From: Oasisia sp. SBJ-2009
Lineage: Eukaryota > Annelida > Polychaeta > Sabellida > Siboglinidae
Reading direction: 5' to 3'
DNA length: 64,000 bases
Assembly (NCBI GenBank): GCA_964017155.1
Contig: OZ024861.1
Coordinates: 14,582,412-14,646,411, forward strand
The notes under the pieces were generated by a model. It ran no database searches. It saw only the letters and a program-made list of their open reading frames with translations, and was not told the origin of the DNA. A program made the translations under genes and the position numbers. Positions 1-12,446 of this stretch are shown one piece after another; positions within the stretch are counted from its first letter, which is position 1; each line of letters opens with the position of its first letter.

Positions 1-722
1 TCGTAGTTATCTGGGTAGTTTGGAACAACCTTTGTTTTCTCGTAAGGCTCTTCGCCATCGCTGTTATGTCTAGCCTTTGGCGTTACCTGTTTGTCGGCAT
101 AGCGCTCATGACATGGCCAAAGAGCTGGCCTGTTGGCACTGATCACTGTAGCATATGATATTGTTTCCAAGGCAATGTATCAACATATGCATTCGAACTC
201 CGTCACTACCTAGATACAAATCCGCGTGCCGAGATATGTGTGACTGCAATAAATATGGGTCTCAAAACATCGAATGATCTCTACACTTGTCTTTGAAGGA
301 AGACATGTCAAATGCGAACCCTTGAGTTACACTATTGCAAAGAAAGAGGCACTTGTATAGGTTGCCTTTGCATGCTGATTCCTAAGTATGCTGTTTCCAG
401 TCGAGATGAATGCGTTGTGCTTGCTGCCATGACGGTCAAAGAATCATCTACTCAACTGTATTGAGTGGGTGTATGTGTACATGCGATAATGTGCGTGGCA
501 TTCGCCGCGCGAATGGTGCTTATGCATATCAGTGTTAAGATAGCGCTCTTAACTTTCCGCAGTGCGATCTCGACCTCTTACACAAGTCTCGTTTTATGTG
601 CATTATTTGGCATCATATTTTGACATTGTGTATCTTGAAATACATCATACAGCGTGAAAATAGCTCAATCAATCGTCTGAGTAAAACGTTTCGATTGTGA
701 GAACTGCAACATCAAAACTAAT
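1..722 (+). repeat. Partial macrosatellite unit 0 (3' third)
   Basis: The window opens inside a unit, so the array continues to the left. This piece carries the long haplotype: an intact 20-bp palindrome at 534-553 and CATACAGCG at about 646, where most units have CATATAGCG. Confidence 0.97.
534..553. repeat. 20-bp palindrome GTTAAGA-tagcgc-TCTTAAC (long haplotype)
   Basis: Seven-bp arms flank a 6-bp centre. The palindrome is present in the partial unit 0 and in units 2 (5046-5065) and 3 (7310-7329). In all other units 10 bp (GCGCTCTTAA) are missing, removing the right arm. Loss of one arm of a palindrome is a typical replication-slippage outcome, so the long form is probably ancestral. Confidence 0.85.
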
Positions 723-820
723 GTCCACTCGCACTACCTGTGATACATGTATCGATGTCATGCTATCATTGATTTGATTCTCCCAGTGATCGGCCTACAT
801 TATCATCTACCTCAACAGGT

Positions 821-830
821 TATATAAATA
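821..830 (+). promoter_or_regulatory. TATA-like box of the unit (unit 1 example)
   Basis: TATATAAATA lies 98 bp into unit 1 and recurs at the same offset in all 24 units, including the two deleted ones. It matches the metazoan TATA consensus and precedes the E-box and CpG block on the + strand. The surrounding AT-rich sequence (AATAAAATAAC) makes a chance match possible. No initiator can be assigned with confidence. Confidence 0.4.
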
Positions 831-941
831 AAATAACTTGATAAAAACAACGCGTCACCCACTGTCGAATGACTGTTCCGCGTCGCCAATCTTCACATCA
901 TCGGGCCTGGTCGGTCAGTAATGCTGCCAGAAGTCGTCGGC

Positions 942-947
942 CACGTG
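942..947. promoter_or_regulatory. E-box CACGTG (unit 1 example)
   Basis: This is a perfect palindromic CACGTG, the core for Myc/Max/USF-type bHLH factors, in a CG-rich setting (GGCCACGTGTCG). It is present in every unit except 16 and 17, where the 236-bp deletion removes it. Confidence 0.35.
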
Positions 948-1170
948 TCGCTGTATCTTCACCGGGCGCAGACACCTGAGAAAAAACAATAAACCAGCGT
1001 TACAATGTGCACGGTGTCTAACAAAATTGAAAACAGCAGGCTCAGTGCTTACATATGCCCACATTCCTTCACCCCACTGGCGTCAAAGACGCAAATCCCA
1101 CCGCGATGCGGTCGAGATTACACTAAAGAAACTGGCATCTGTCGCCAGCATTCGGCTGCGCGACACAGTA

Positions 1171-1275
1171 ATGGCGGCAAACCGGAAGACGCGCCACAAC
1201 AATACCGTGACGTCACGACGATACGGCAGACGCGCCATTTTCGTTCCCGGCGACGTCAAATTTCAAGATGGCGAC
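1171..1275. promoter_or_regulatory. CpG-dense promoter-like block: ETS, CRE and three YY1-type motifs (unit 1 example)
   Basis: About 105 bp hold ATGGCGGC (1171-1178, YY1/Pho core), CCGGAAG (1182-1188, ETS core), TGACGTCA (1208-1215, perfect CRE), GCCATTTT (1234-1241, YY1 core on the other strand), GACGTCAAA (1252-1260, CRE half-site) and CAAGATGGC (1264-1272, YY1). CpG dinucleotides are frequent here, while most of the unit is AT-richer. These factors are typical of CpG-island housekeeping promoters in animals. The block is intact in all 24 units, apart from a private change at 14693 in unit 7 next to the first YY1 core. The motifs are directly visible; promoter activity is inferred. Confidence 0.5.
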
Positions 1276-1295
1276 GCCTTTGATCTAAGCATAAT

Positions 1296-1311
1296 GGGGG
1301 GGGGGGGGGGG
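1296..1311 (+). repeat. Variable poly-G tract (unit 1 example, G16)
   Basis: A pure G run follows GCATAAT in every unit, 25-40 bp after the YY1-rich block. Lengths for units 1 to 24 are 16, 15, 19, 15, 12, 11, 12, 13, 11, 10, 11, 12, 12, 12, 12, 11, 11, 11, 10, 13, 14, 12, 12, 12. The inverted copy near the right edge has 10. This is the most variable position of the repeat. It could form G-quadruplex structure and it sets the frame of the overlapping open frame. Homopolymer miscalls may contribute. Confidence 0.9.
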
Positions 1312-2149
1312 AGGCGCTTTCTTCCACTTTTACTTCGTTCTTTCAATGTTTTACTTGCGCTAGCCTATTTCGCAATAAGGTACACACACATAGGACTACA
1401 GTTGTGTTATGGTACGACGGCCAGTGCGACATTCGGGTACTTTTTATGCACGATGCAAGTCAATGTGCGTGGGGTATAACACCGATTAGATTCAACAATG
1501 TCAGACTCTCTGCATTGAGTTTTAGACCAAATATATCAGGCCTGCTGCGTCCGCGCGTATTAAAACCACTACACTACCCTACCCGCGCCTCTCGTAATGC
1601 AGTTTCAAACCTAGGAGCAATTGAGGTTGGCTTGCATTCTGCGCATGTGCCTAATTCTTGTCGGAAATGGAACAGAATATTCATATGCTTGTTCTCATTC
1701 ACAGTACACTGTATATGGTGCATACCACTCTTCGATGAGTTGTCTCAAAGTCTCAAGCAGCTTTCCACCTATGCCTAGGCAAATAGACGTTTGGACAGTA
1801 TCTAATTTAACATTCGTACTGCTGAGCTTCAAACTACTACACTCAACGACAGAAGTTCCCTTCATTGTGTTGGCAATCTACTCTCTGCGATCTGGAACTC
1901 TAAAACGTGTTAACGGAGACGCCACGAGGGCTGTATGCAGGCTGCGCAAAGATGTATCTGAAGCATTATATGCCATTCCATGCGATAAAAGACGTTCGTT
2001 CGCATACAGTCTAGATTTACTCTGTAGTGTAATACGCTTTGTAGGACGTACAATGTATGTAGCTAGCTCAACATCAATGATTATATGATGCGACCATTGC
2101 CTGTTAGCTGCTTCGTGGTTTCGTTTTCATATTGAACTTGCGACATGTC

Positions 2150-2165
2150 TGCTCTTTGGTTTCAG
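2150..2165 (+). other. Possible 3' splice site (unit 1 example)
   Basis: A pyrimidine-rich run, CTGCTCTTTGGTTTCAG, precedes GTCTTG in every unit and resembles a metazoan acceptor. No convincing partner donor or coding exon was found, so this is only a candidate for a spliced noncoding transcript. Confidence 0.15.
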
Positions 2166-2508
2166 GTCTTGTTATTTGAGACCGACGTGTGAGCGACACA
2201 GACCCTCTGAGAATGCGACGCGCGAGTAGTGATGAACCCCACGCATGTCTAGTATATCATTTCGTAGTTATCTGGGTAGTTTGGAACAACCTTTGTTTTC
2301 TCGTAAGGCTCTTCGCCATCGCTGTTATGTCTAGCCTTTGGCGTTACCTGTTTGTCGGCATAGCGCTCATGACATGGCCAAAGAGCTGGCCTGTTGGCAC
2401 TGATCACTGTAGCATATGATATTGTTTCCAAGGCAATGTATCAACATATGCATTCGAACTCCGTCACTACCTAGATACAAATCCGCGTGCCGAGATATGT
2501 GTGACTGC

Positions 2509-2514
2509 AATAAA
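2509..2514 (+). promoter_or_regulatory. Possible polyadenylation hexamer AATAAA (unit 1 example)
   Basis: AATAAA is followed within about 50 bp by T/G-rich sequence (ACACTTGTCTTTG), and both recur in all units. If the TATA-like box is used, it would end a transcript of roughly 1.65 kb. This is speculative, since the hexamer also occurs by chance in AT-rich DNA. Confidence 0.2.
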
Positions 2515-2974
2515 TATGGGTCTCAAAACATCGAATGATCTCTACACTTGTCTTTGAAGGAAGACATGTCAAATGCGAACCCTTGAGTTACACTATTGCA
2601 AAGAAAGAGGCACTTGTATAGGTTGCCTTTGCATGCTGATTCCTAAGTATGCTGTTTCCAGTCGAGATGAATGCGTTGTGCTTGCTGCCATGACGGTCAA
2701 AGAATCATCTACTCAACTGTATTGAGTGGGTGTATGTGTACATGCGATAATGTGCGTGGCATTCGCCGCGCGAATGGTGCTTATGCATATCAGTGTTAAG
2801 ATACTTTCCGCAGTGCGATCTCGACCTCTTACACAAGTCTCGTTTTATGTGCATTATTTGGCATCATATTTTGACATTGTGTATCTTGAAATACATCATA
2901 TAGCGTGAAAAATAGCTCAATCAATCGTCTGAGTAAAACGTTTCGATTGTGAGAACTGCAACATCAAAACTAAT

Positions 2975-5234
2975 GTCCACTCGCACTACCTGTGATACAT
3001 GTATCGATGTCATGCTATCATTGATTTGATTCTCCCAGTGATCGGCCTACATTATCATCTACCTCAACAGGTTATATAAATAAAATAACTTGATAAAAAC
3101 AACGCGTCACCCACTGTCGAATGACTGTTCCGCGTCGCCAATCTTCACATCATCGGGCCTGGTCGGTCAGTAATGCTGCCAGAAGTCGTCGGCCACGTGT
3201 CGCTGTATCTTCACCGGGCGCAGACACCTGAGAAAAAACAATAAACCAGCGTTACAATGTGCACGGTGTCTAACAAAATTGAAAACAGCAGGCTCAGTGC
3301 TTACATATGCCCACATTCCTTCACCCCACTGGCGTCAAAGACGCAAATCCCACCGCGATGCGGTCGAGATTACACTAAAGAAACTGGCATCTGTCGCCAG
3401 CATTCGGCTGCGCGACACAGTAATGGCGGCAAACCGGAAGACGCGCCACAACAATACCGTGACGTCACGACGATACGGCAGACGCGCCATTTTCGTTCCC
3501 GGCGACGTCAAATTTCAAGATGGCGACGCCTTTGATCTAAGCATAATGGGGGGGGGGGGGGGAGGCGCTTTCTTCCACTTTTACTTCGTTCTTTCAATGT
3601 TTTACTTGCGCTAGCCTATTTCGCAATAAGGTACACACACATAGGACTACAGTTGTGTTATGGTACGACGGCCAGTGCGACATTCGGGTACTTTTTATGC
3701 ACGATGCAAGTCAATGTGCGTGGGGTATAACACCGATTAGATTCAACAATGTCAGACTCTCTGCATTGAGTTTTAGACCAAATATATCAGGCCTGCTGCG
3801 TCCGCGCGTATTAAAACCACTACACTACCCTACCCGCGCCTCTCGTAATGCAGTTTCAAACCTAGGAGCAATTGAGGTTGGCTTGCATTCTGCGCATGTG
3901 CCTAATTCTTGTCGGAAATGGAACAGAATATTCATATTCTTGTTCTCATTCACAGTACACTGTATATGGTGCATACCACTCTTCGATGAGTTGTCTCAAA
4001 GTCTCAAGCAGCTTTCCACCTATGCCTAGGCAAATAGACGTTTGGACAGTATCTAATTTAACATTCGTACTGCTGAGCTTCAAACTACTACACTCAACGA
4101 CAGAAGTTCCCTTCATTGTGTTGGCAATCTACTCTCTGCGATCTGGAACTCTAAAACGTGTTAACGGAGACGCCACGAGGGCTGTATGCAGGCTGCGCAA
4201 AGATGTATCTGAAGCATTATATGCCATTCCATGCGATAAAAGACGTTCGTTCGCATACAGTCTAGATTTACTCTGTAGTGTAATACGCTTTGTAGGACGT
4301 ACAATGTATGTAGCTAGCTCAACATCAATGATTATATGATGCGACCATTGCCTGTTAGCTGCTTCGTGGTTTCGTTTTCATATTGAACTTGCGACATGTC
4401 TGCTCTTTGGTTTCAGGTCTTGTTATTTGAGACCGACGTGTGAGCGACACAGACCCTCTGAGAATGCGACGCGCGAGTAGTGATGAACCCCACGCATGTC
4501 TAGTATATCATTTCGTAGTTATCTGGGTAGTTTGGAACAACCTTTGTTTTCTCGTAAGGCTCTTCGCCATCGCTGTTATGTCTAGCCTTTGGCGTTACCT
4601 GTTTGTCGGCATAGCGCTCATGACATGGCCAAAGAGCTGGCCTGTTGGCACTGATCACTGTAGCATATGATATTGTTTCCAAGGCAATGTATCAACATAT
4701 GCATTCGAACTCCGTCACTACCTAGATACAAATCCGCGTGCCGAGATATGTGTGACTGCAATAAATATGGGTCTCAAAACATCGAATGATCTCTACACTT
4801 GTCTTTGAAGGAAGACATGTCAAATGCGAACCCTTGAGTTACACTATTGCAAAGAAAGAGGCACTTGTATAGGTTGCCTTTGCATGCTGATTCCTAAGTA
4901 TGCTGTTTCCAGTCGAGATGAATGCGTTGTGCTTGCTGCCATGACGGTCAAAGAATCATCTACTCAACTGTATTGAGTGGGTGTATGTGTACATGCGATA
5001 ATGTGCGTGGCATTCGCCGCGCGAATGGTGCTTATGCATATCAGTGTTAAGATAGCGCTCTTAACTTTCCGCAGTGCGATCTCGACCTCTTACACAAGTC
5101 TCGTTTTATGTGCATTATTTGGCATCATATTTTGACATTGTGTATCTTGAAATACATCATACAGCGTGAAAATAGCTCAATCAATCGTCTGAGTAAAACG
5201 TTTCGATTGTGAGAACTGCAACATCAAAACTAAT
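2975..5234 (+). repeat. Macrosatellite unit 2
   Basis: 2260 bp with G tract 15 and T tract 5. The 5' part has ATATTCTTG (the common allele). The 3' part has the long haplotype with the palindrome at 5046-5065 and CATACAGCG. Units 1 and 2 therefore switch haplotype in opposite directions. Confidence 0.97.
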
Positions 5235-7499
5235 GTCCACTCGCACTACCTGTGATACATGTATCGATGTCATGCTATCATTGATTTGATTCTCCCAGTG
5301 ATCGGCCTACATTATCATCTACCTCAACAGGTTATATAAATAAAATAACTTGATAAAAACAACGCGTCACCCACTGTCGAATGACTGTTCCGCGTCGCCA
5401 ATCTTCACATCATCGGGCCTGGTCGGTCAGTAATGCTGCCAGAAGTCGTCGGCCACGTGTCGCTGTATCTTCACCGGGCGCAGACACCTGAGAAAAAACA
5501 ATAAACCAGCGTTACAATGTGCACGGTGTCTAACAAAATTGAAAACAGCAGGCTCAGTGCTTACATATGCCCACATTCCTTCACCCCACTGGCGTCAAAG
5601 ACGCAAATCCCACCGCGATGCGGTCGAGATTACACTAAAGAAACTGGCATCTGTCGCCAGCATTCGGCTGCGCGACACAGTAATGGCGGCAAACCGGAAG
5701 ACGCGCCACAACAATACCGTGACGTCACGACGATACGGCAGACGCGCCATTTTCGTTCCCGGCGACGTCAAATTTCAAGATGGCGACGCCTTTGATCTAA
5801 GCATAATGGGGGGGGGGGGGGGGGGGAGGCGCTTTCTTCCACTTTTACTTCGTTCTTTCAATGTTTTACTTGCGCTAGCCTATTTCGCAATAAGGTACAC
5901 ACACATAGGACTACAGTTGTGTTATGGTACGACGGCCAGTGCGACATTCGGGTACTTTTTATGCACGATGCAAGTCAATGTGCGTGGGGTATAACACCGA
6001 TTAGATTCAACAATGTCAGACTCTCTGCATTGAGTTTTAGACCAAATATATCAGGCCTGCTGCGTCCGCGCGTATTAAAACCACTACACTACCCTACCCG
6101 CGCCTCTCGTAATGCAGTTTCAAACCTAGGAGCAATTGAGGTTGGCTTGCATTCTGCGCATGTGCCTAATTCTTGTCGGAAATGGAACAGAATATTCATA
6201 TGCTTGTTCTCATTCACAGTACACTGTATATGGTGCATACCACTCTTCGATGAGTTGTCTCAAAGTCTCAAGCAGCTTTCCACCTATGCCTAGGCAAATA
6301 GACGTTTGGACAGTATCTAATTTAACATTCGTACTGCTGAGCTTCAAACTACTACACTCAACGACAGAAGTTCCCTTCATTGTGTTGGCAATCTACTCTC
6401 TGCGATCTGGAACTCTAAAACGTGTTAACGGAGACGCCACGAGGGCTGTATGCAGGCTGCGCAAAGATGTATCTGAAGCATTATATGCCATTCCATGCGA
6501 TAAAAGACGTTCGTTCGCATACAGTCTAGATTTACTCTGTAGTGTAATACGCTTTGTAGGACGTACAATGTATGTAGCTAGCTCAACATCAATGATTATA
6601 TGATGCGACCATTGCCTGTTAGCTGCTTCGTGGTTTCGTTTTCATATTGAACTTGCGACATGTCTGCTCTTTGGTTTCAGGTCTTGTTATTTGAGACCGA
6701 CGTGTGAGCGACACAGACCCTCTGAGAATGCGACGCGCGAGTAGTGATGAACCCCACGCATGTCTAGTATATCATTTCGTAGTTATCTGGGTAGTTTGGA
6801 ACAACCTTTGTTTTCTCGTAAGGCTCTTCGCCATCGCTGTTATGTCTAGCCTTTGGCGTTACCTGTTTGTCGGCATAGCGCTCATGACATGGCCAAAGAG
6901 CTGGCCTGTTGGCACTGATCACTGTAGCATATGATATTGTTTCCAAGGCAATGTATCAACATATGCATTCGAACTCCGTCACTACCTAGATACAAATCCG
7001 CGTGCCGAGATATGTGTGACTGCAATAAATATGGGTCTCAAAACATCGAATGATCTCTACACTTGTCTTTGAAGGAAGACATGTCAAATGCGAACCCTTG
7101 AGTTACACTATTGCAAAGAAAGAGGCACTTGTATAGGTTGCCTTTGCATGCTGATTCCTAAGTATGCTGTTTCCAGTCGAGATGAATGCGTTGTGCTTGC
7201 TGCCATGACGGTCAAAGAATCATCTACTCAACTGTATTGAGTGGGTGTATGTGTACATGCGATAATGTGCGTGGCATTCGCCGCGCGAATGGTGCTTATG
7301 CATATCAGTGTTAAGATAGCGCTCTTAACTTTCCGCAGTGCGATCTCGACCTCTTACACAAGTCTCGTTTTATGTGCATTATTTGGCATCATATTTTGAC
7401 ATTGTGTATCTTGAAATACATCATACAGCGTGAAAAATAGCTCAATCAATCGTCTGAGTAAAACGTTTCGATTGTGAGAACTGCAACATCAAAACTAAT
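5235..7499 (+). repeat. Macrosatellite unit 3 (longest, G19)
   Basis: 2265 bp, the longest unit. It has the longest G tract (19), the ATATGCTTG allele and the long 3' haplotype with the palindrome at 7310-7329. Confidence 0.97.
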
Positions 7500-9750
7500 G
7501 TCCACTCGCACTACCTGTGATACATGTATCGATGTCATGCTATCATTGATTTGATTCTCCCAGTGATCGGCCTACATTATCATCTACCTCAACAGGTTAT
7601 ATAAATAAAATAACTTGATAAAAACAACGCGTCACCCACTGTCGAATGACTGTTCCGCGTCGCCAATCTTCACATCATCGGGCCTGGTCGGTCAGTAATG
7701 CTGCCAGAAGTCGTCGGCCACGTGTCGCTGTATCTTCACCGGGCGCAGACACCTGAGAAAAAACAATAAACCAGCGTTACAATGTGCACGGTGTCTAACA
7801 AAATTGAAAACAGCAGGCTCAGTGCTTACATATGCCCACATTCCTTCACCCCACTGGCGTCAAAGACGCAAATCCCACCGCGATGCGGTCGAGATTACAC
7901 TAAAGAAACTGGCATCTGTCGCCAGCATTCGGCTGCGCGACACAGTAATGGCGGCAAACCGGAAGACGCGCCACAACAATACCGTGACGTCACGACGATA
8001 CGGCAGACGCGCCATTTTCGTTCCCGGCGACGTCAAATTTCAAGATGGCGACGCCTTTGATCTAAGCATAATGGGGGGGGGGGGGGGAGGCGCTTTCTTC
8101 CACTTTTACTTCGTTCTTTCAATGTTTTACTTGCGCTAGCCTATTTCGCAATAAGGTACACACACATAGGACTACAGTTGTGTTATGGTACGACGGCCAG
8201 TGCGACATTCGGGTACTTTTTATGCACGATGCAAGTCAATGTGCGTGGGGTATAACACCGATTAGATTCAACAATGTCAGACTCTCTGCATTGAGTTTTA
8301 GACCAAATATATCAGGCCTGCTGCGTCCGCGCGTATTAAAACCACTACACTACCCTACCCGCGCCTCTCGTAATGCAGTTTCAAACCTAGGAGCAATTGA
8401 GGTTGGCTTGCATTCTGCGCATGTGCCTAATTCTTGTCGGAAATGGAACAGAATATTCATATGCTTGTTCTCATTCACAGTACACTGTATATGGTGCATA
8501 CCACTCTTCGATGAGTTGTCTCAAAGTCTCAAGCAGCTTTCCACCTATGCCTAGGCAAATAGACGTTTGGACAGTATCTAATTTAACATTCGTACTGCTG
8601 AGCTTCAAACTACTACACTCAACGACAGAAGTTCCCTTCATTGTGTTGGCAATCTACTCTCTGCGATCTGGAACTCTAAAACGTGTTAACGGAGACGCCA
8701 CGAGGGCTGTATGCAGGCTGCGCAAAGATGTATCTGAAGCATTATATGCCATTCCATGCGATAAAAGACGTTCGTTCGCATACAGTCTAGATTTACTCTG
8801 TAGTGTAATACGCTTTGTAGGACGTACAATGTATGTAGCTAGCTCAACATCAATGATTATATGATGCGACCATTGCCTGTTAGCTGCTTCGTGGTTTCGT
8901 TTTCATATTGAACTTGCGACATGTCTGCTCTTTGGTTTCAGGTCTTGTTATTTGAGACCGACGTGTGAGCGACACAGACCCTCTGAGAATGCGACGCGCG
9001 AGTAGTGATGAACCCCACGCATGTCTAGTATATCATTTCGTAGTTATCTGGGTAGTTTGGAACAACCTTTGTTTTCTCGTAAGGCTCTTCGCCATCGCTG
9101 TTATGTCTAGCCTTTGGCGTTACCTGTTTGTCGGCATAGCGCTCATGACATGGCCAAAGAGCTGGCCTGTTGGCACTGATCACTGTAGCATATGATATTG
9201 TTTCCAAGGCAATGTATCAACATATGCATTCGAACTCCGTCACTACCTAGATACAAATCCGCGTGCCGAGATATGTGTGACTGCAATAAATATGGGTCTC
9301 AAAACATCGAATGATCTCTACACTTGTCTTTGAAGGAAGACATGTCAAATGCGAACCCTTGAGTTACACTATTGCAAAGAAAGAGGCACTTGTATAGGTT
9401 GCCTTTGCATGCTGATTCCTAAGTATGCTGTTTCCAGTCGAGATGAATGCGTTGTGCTTGCTGCCATGACGGTCAAAGAATCATCTACTCAACTGTATTG
9501 AGTGGGTGTATGTGTACATGCGATAATGTGCGTGGCATTCGCCGCGCGAATGGTGCTTATGCATATCAGTGTTAAGATACTTTCCGCAGTGCGATATCGA
9601 CCTCTTACACAAGTCTCGTTTTATGTGCATTATTTGGCATCATATTTTGACATTGTGTATCTTGAAATACATCATATAGCGTGAAAAATAGCTCAATCAA
9701 TCGTCTGAGTAAAACGTTTCGATTGTGAGAACTGCAACATCAAAACTAAT
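7500..9750 (+). repeat. Macrosatellite unit 4
   Basis: 2251 bp with G tract 15. It is the last unit with ATATGCTTG. Its 3' end has already switched to the short haplotype. A private substitution at 9596 turns GATCTCGA into GATATCGA. Confidence 0.97.
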
Positions 9751-11998
9751 GTCCACACGCACTACCTGTGATACATGTATCGATGTCATGCTATCATTGA
9801 TTTGATTCTCCCAGTGATCGGCCTACATTATCATCTACCTCAACAGGTTATATAAATAAAATAACTTGATAAAAACAACGCGTCACCCACTGTCGAATGA
9901 CTGTTCCGCGTCGCCAATCTTCACATCATCGGGCCTGGTCGGTCAGTAATGCTGCCAGAAGTCGTCGGCCACGTGTCGCTGTATCTTCACCGGGCGCAGA
10001 CACCTGAGAAAAAACAATAAACCAGCGTTACAATGTGCACGGTGTCTAACAAAATTGAAAACAGCAGGCTCAGTGCTTACATATGCCCACATTCCTTCAC
10101 CCCACTGGCGTCAAAGACGCAAATCCCACCGCGATGCGGTCGAGATTACACTAAAGAAACTGGCATCTGTCGCCAGCATTCGGCTGCGCGACACAGTAAT
10201 GGCGGCAAACCGGAAGACGCGCCACAACAATACCGTGACGTCACGACGATACGGCAGACGCGCCATTTTCGTTCCCGGCGACGTCAAATTTCAAGATGGC
10301 GACGCCTTTGATCTAAGCATAATGGGGGGGGGGGGAGGCGCTTTCTTCCACTTTTACTTCGTTCTTTCAATGTTTTACTTGCGCTAGCCTATTTCGCAAT
10401 AAGGTACACACACATAGGACTACAGTTGTGTTATGGTACGACGGCCAGTGCGACATTCGGGTACTTTTTATGCACGATGCAAGTCAATGTGCGTGGGGTA
10501 TAACACCGATTAGATTCAACAATGTCAGACTCTCTGCATTGAGTTTTAGACCAAATATATCAGGCCTGCTGCGTCCGCGCGTATTAAAACCACTACACTA
10601 CCCTACCCGCGCCTCTCGTAATGCAGTTTCAAACCTAGGAGCAATTGAGGTTGGCTTGCATTCTGCGCATGTGCCTAATTCTTGTCGGAAATGGAACAGA
10701 ATATTCATATTCTTGTTCTCATTCACAGTACACTGTATATGGTGCATACCACTCTTCGATGAGTTGTCTCAAAGTCTCAAGCAGCTTTCCACCTATGCCT
10801 AGGCAAATAGACGTTTGGACAGTATCTAATTTAACATTCGTACTGCTGAGCTTCAAACTACTACACTCAACGACAGAAGTTCCCTTCATTGTGTTGGCAA
10901 TCTACTCTCTGCGATCTGGAACTCTAAAACGTGTTAACGGAGACGCCACGAGGGCTGTATGCAGGCTGCGCAAAGATGTATCTGAAGCATTATATGCCAT
11001 TCCATGCGATAAAAGACGTTCGTTCGCATACAGTCTAGATTTACTCTGTAGTGTAATACGCTTTGTAGGACGTACAATGTATGTAGCTAGCTCAACATCA
11101 ATGATTATATGATGCGACCATTGCCTGTTAGCTGCTTCGTGGTTTCGTTTTCATATTGAACTTGCGACATGTCTGCTCTTTGGTTTCAGGTCTTGTTATT
11201 TGAGACCGACGTGTGAGCGACACAGACCCTCTGAGAATGCGACGCGCGAGTAGTGATGAACCCCACGCATGTCTAGTATATCATTTCGTAGTTATCTGGG
11301 TAGTTTGGAACAACCTTTGTTTTCTCGTAAGGCTCTTCGCCATCGCTGTTATGTCTAGCCTTTGGCGTTACCTGTTTGTCGGCATAGCGCTCATGACATG
11401 GCCAAAGAGCTGGCCTGTTGGCACTGATCACTGTAGCATATGATATTGTTTCCAAGGCAATGTATCAACATATGCATTCGAACTCCGTCACTACCTAGAT
11501 ACAAATCCGCGTGCCGAGATATGTGTGACTGCAATAAATATGGGTCTCAAAACATCGAATGATCTCTACACTTGTCTTTGAAGGAAGACATGTCAAATGC
11601 GAACCCTTGAGTTACACTATTGCAAAGAAAGAGGCACTTGTATAGGTTGCCTTTGCATGCTGATTCCTAAGTATGCTGTTTCCAGTCGAGATGAATGCGT
11701 TGTGCTTGCTGCCATGACGGTCAAAGAATCATCTACTCAACTGTATTGAGTGGGTGTATGTGTACATGCGATAATGTGCGTGGCATTCGCCGCGCGAATG
11801 GTGCTTATGCATATCAGTGTTAAGATACTTTCCGCAGTGCGATCTCGACCTCTTACACAAGTCTCGTTTTATGTGCATTATTTGGCATCATATTTTGACA
11901 TTGTGTATCTTGAAATACATCATATAGCGTGAAAAATAGCTCAATCAATCGTCTGAGTAAAACGTTTCGATTGTGAGAACTGCAACATCAAAACTAAT
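9751..11998 (+). repeat. Macrosatellite unit 5
   Basis: 2248 bp with G tract 12. It is the first of the uniform short-haplotype units. A private substitution lies at 9757 (T to A). Confidence 0.97.
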
Positions 11999-12446
11999 GT
12001 CCACTCGCACTACCTGTGATACATGTATCGATGTCATGCTATCATTGATTTGATTCTCCCAGTGATCGGCCTACATTATCATCTACCTCAACAGGTTATA
12101 TAAATAAAATAACTTGATAAAAACAACGCGTCACCCACTGTCGAATGACTGTTCCGCGTCGCCAATCTTCACATCATCGGGCCTGGTCGGTCAGTAATGC
12201 TGCCAGAAGTCGTCGGCCACGTGTCGCTGTATCTTCACCGGGCGCAGACACCTGAGAAAAAACAATAAACCAGCGTTACAATGTGCACGGTGTCTAACAA
12301 AATTGAAAACAGCAGGCTCAGTGCTTACATATGCCCACATTCCTTCACCCCACTGGCGTCAAAGACGCAAATCCCACCGCGATGCGGTCGAGATTACACT
12401 AAAGAAACTGGCATCTGTCGCCAGCATTCGGCTGCGCGACACAGTA

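Larger units (their letters stand above)
723..2974 (+). repeat. Macrosatellite unit 1
   Basis: 2252 bp. The G tract is 16 and the downstream T tract is 5. The 5' part has the ATATGCTTG variant near 1684, linked to the long haplotype of the unit before it. The 3' part has the short haplotype, without the 10-bp insertion. I use this unit below as reference for promoter-like motifs. Confidence 0.97.

Noticed and set aside
1414..1426. ACGACGGCCAGTG, identical to part of the M13/lacZ forward-primer site, in every unit (around 1410-1430 in unit 1)
   Set aside because: The flanking bases do not match vector, the word sits at the same place in all units and in the diverged inverted copy, and no other vector sequence is present. 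Chance identity is the simplest reading.
2249..2431. Minus-strand 60-codon frame repeated in each unit
   Set aside because: It is short, has no recognisable motif and overlaps an equally unsupported plus-strand frame. Repetition follows from array identity.
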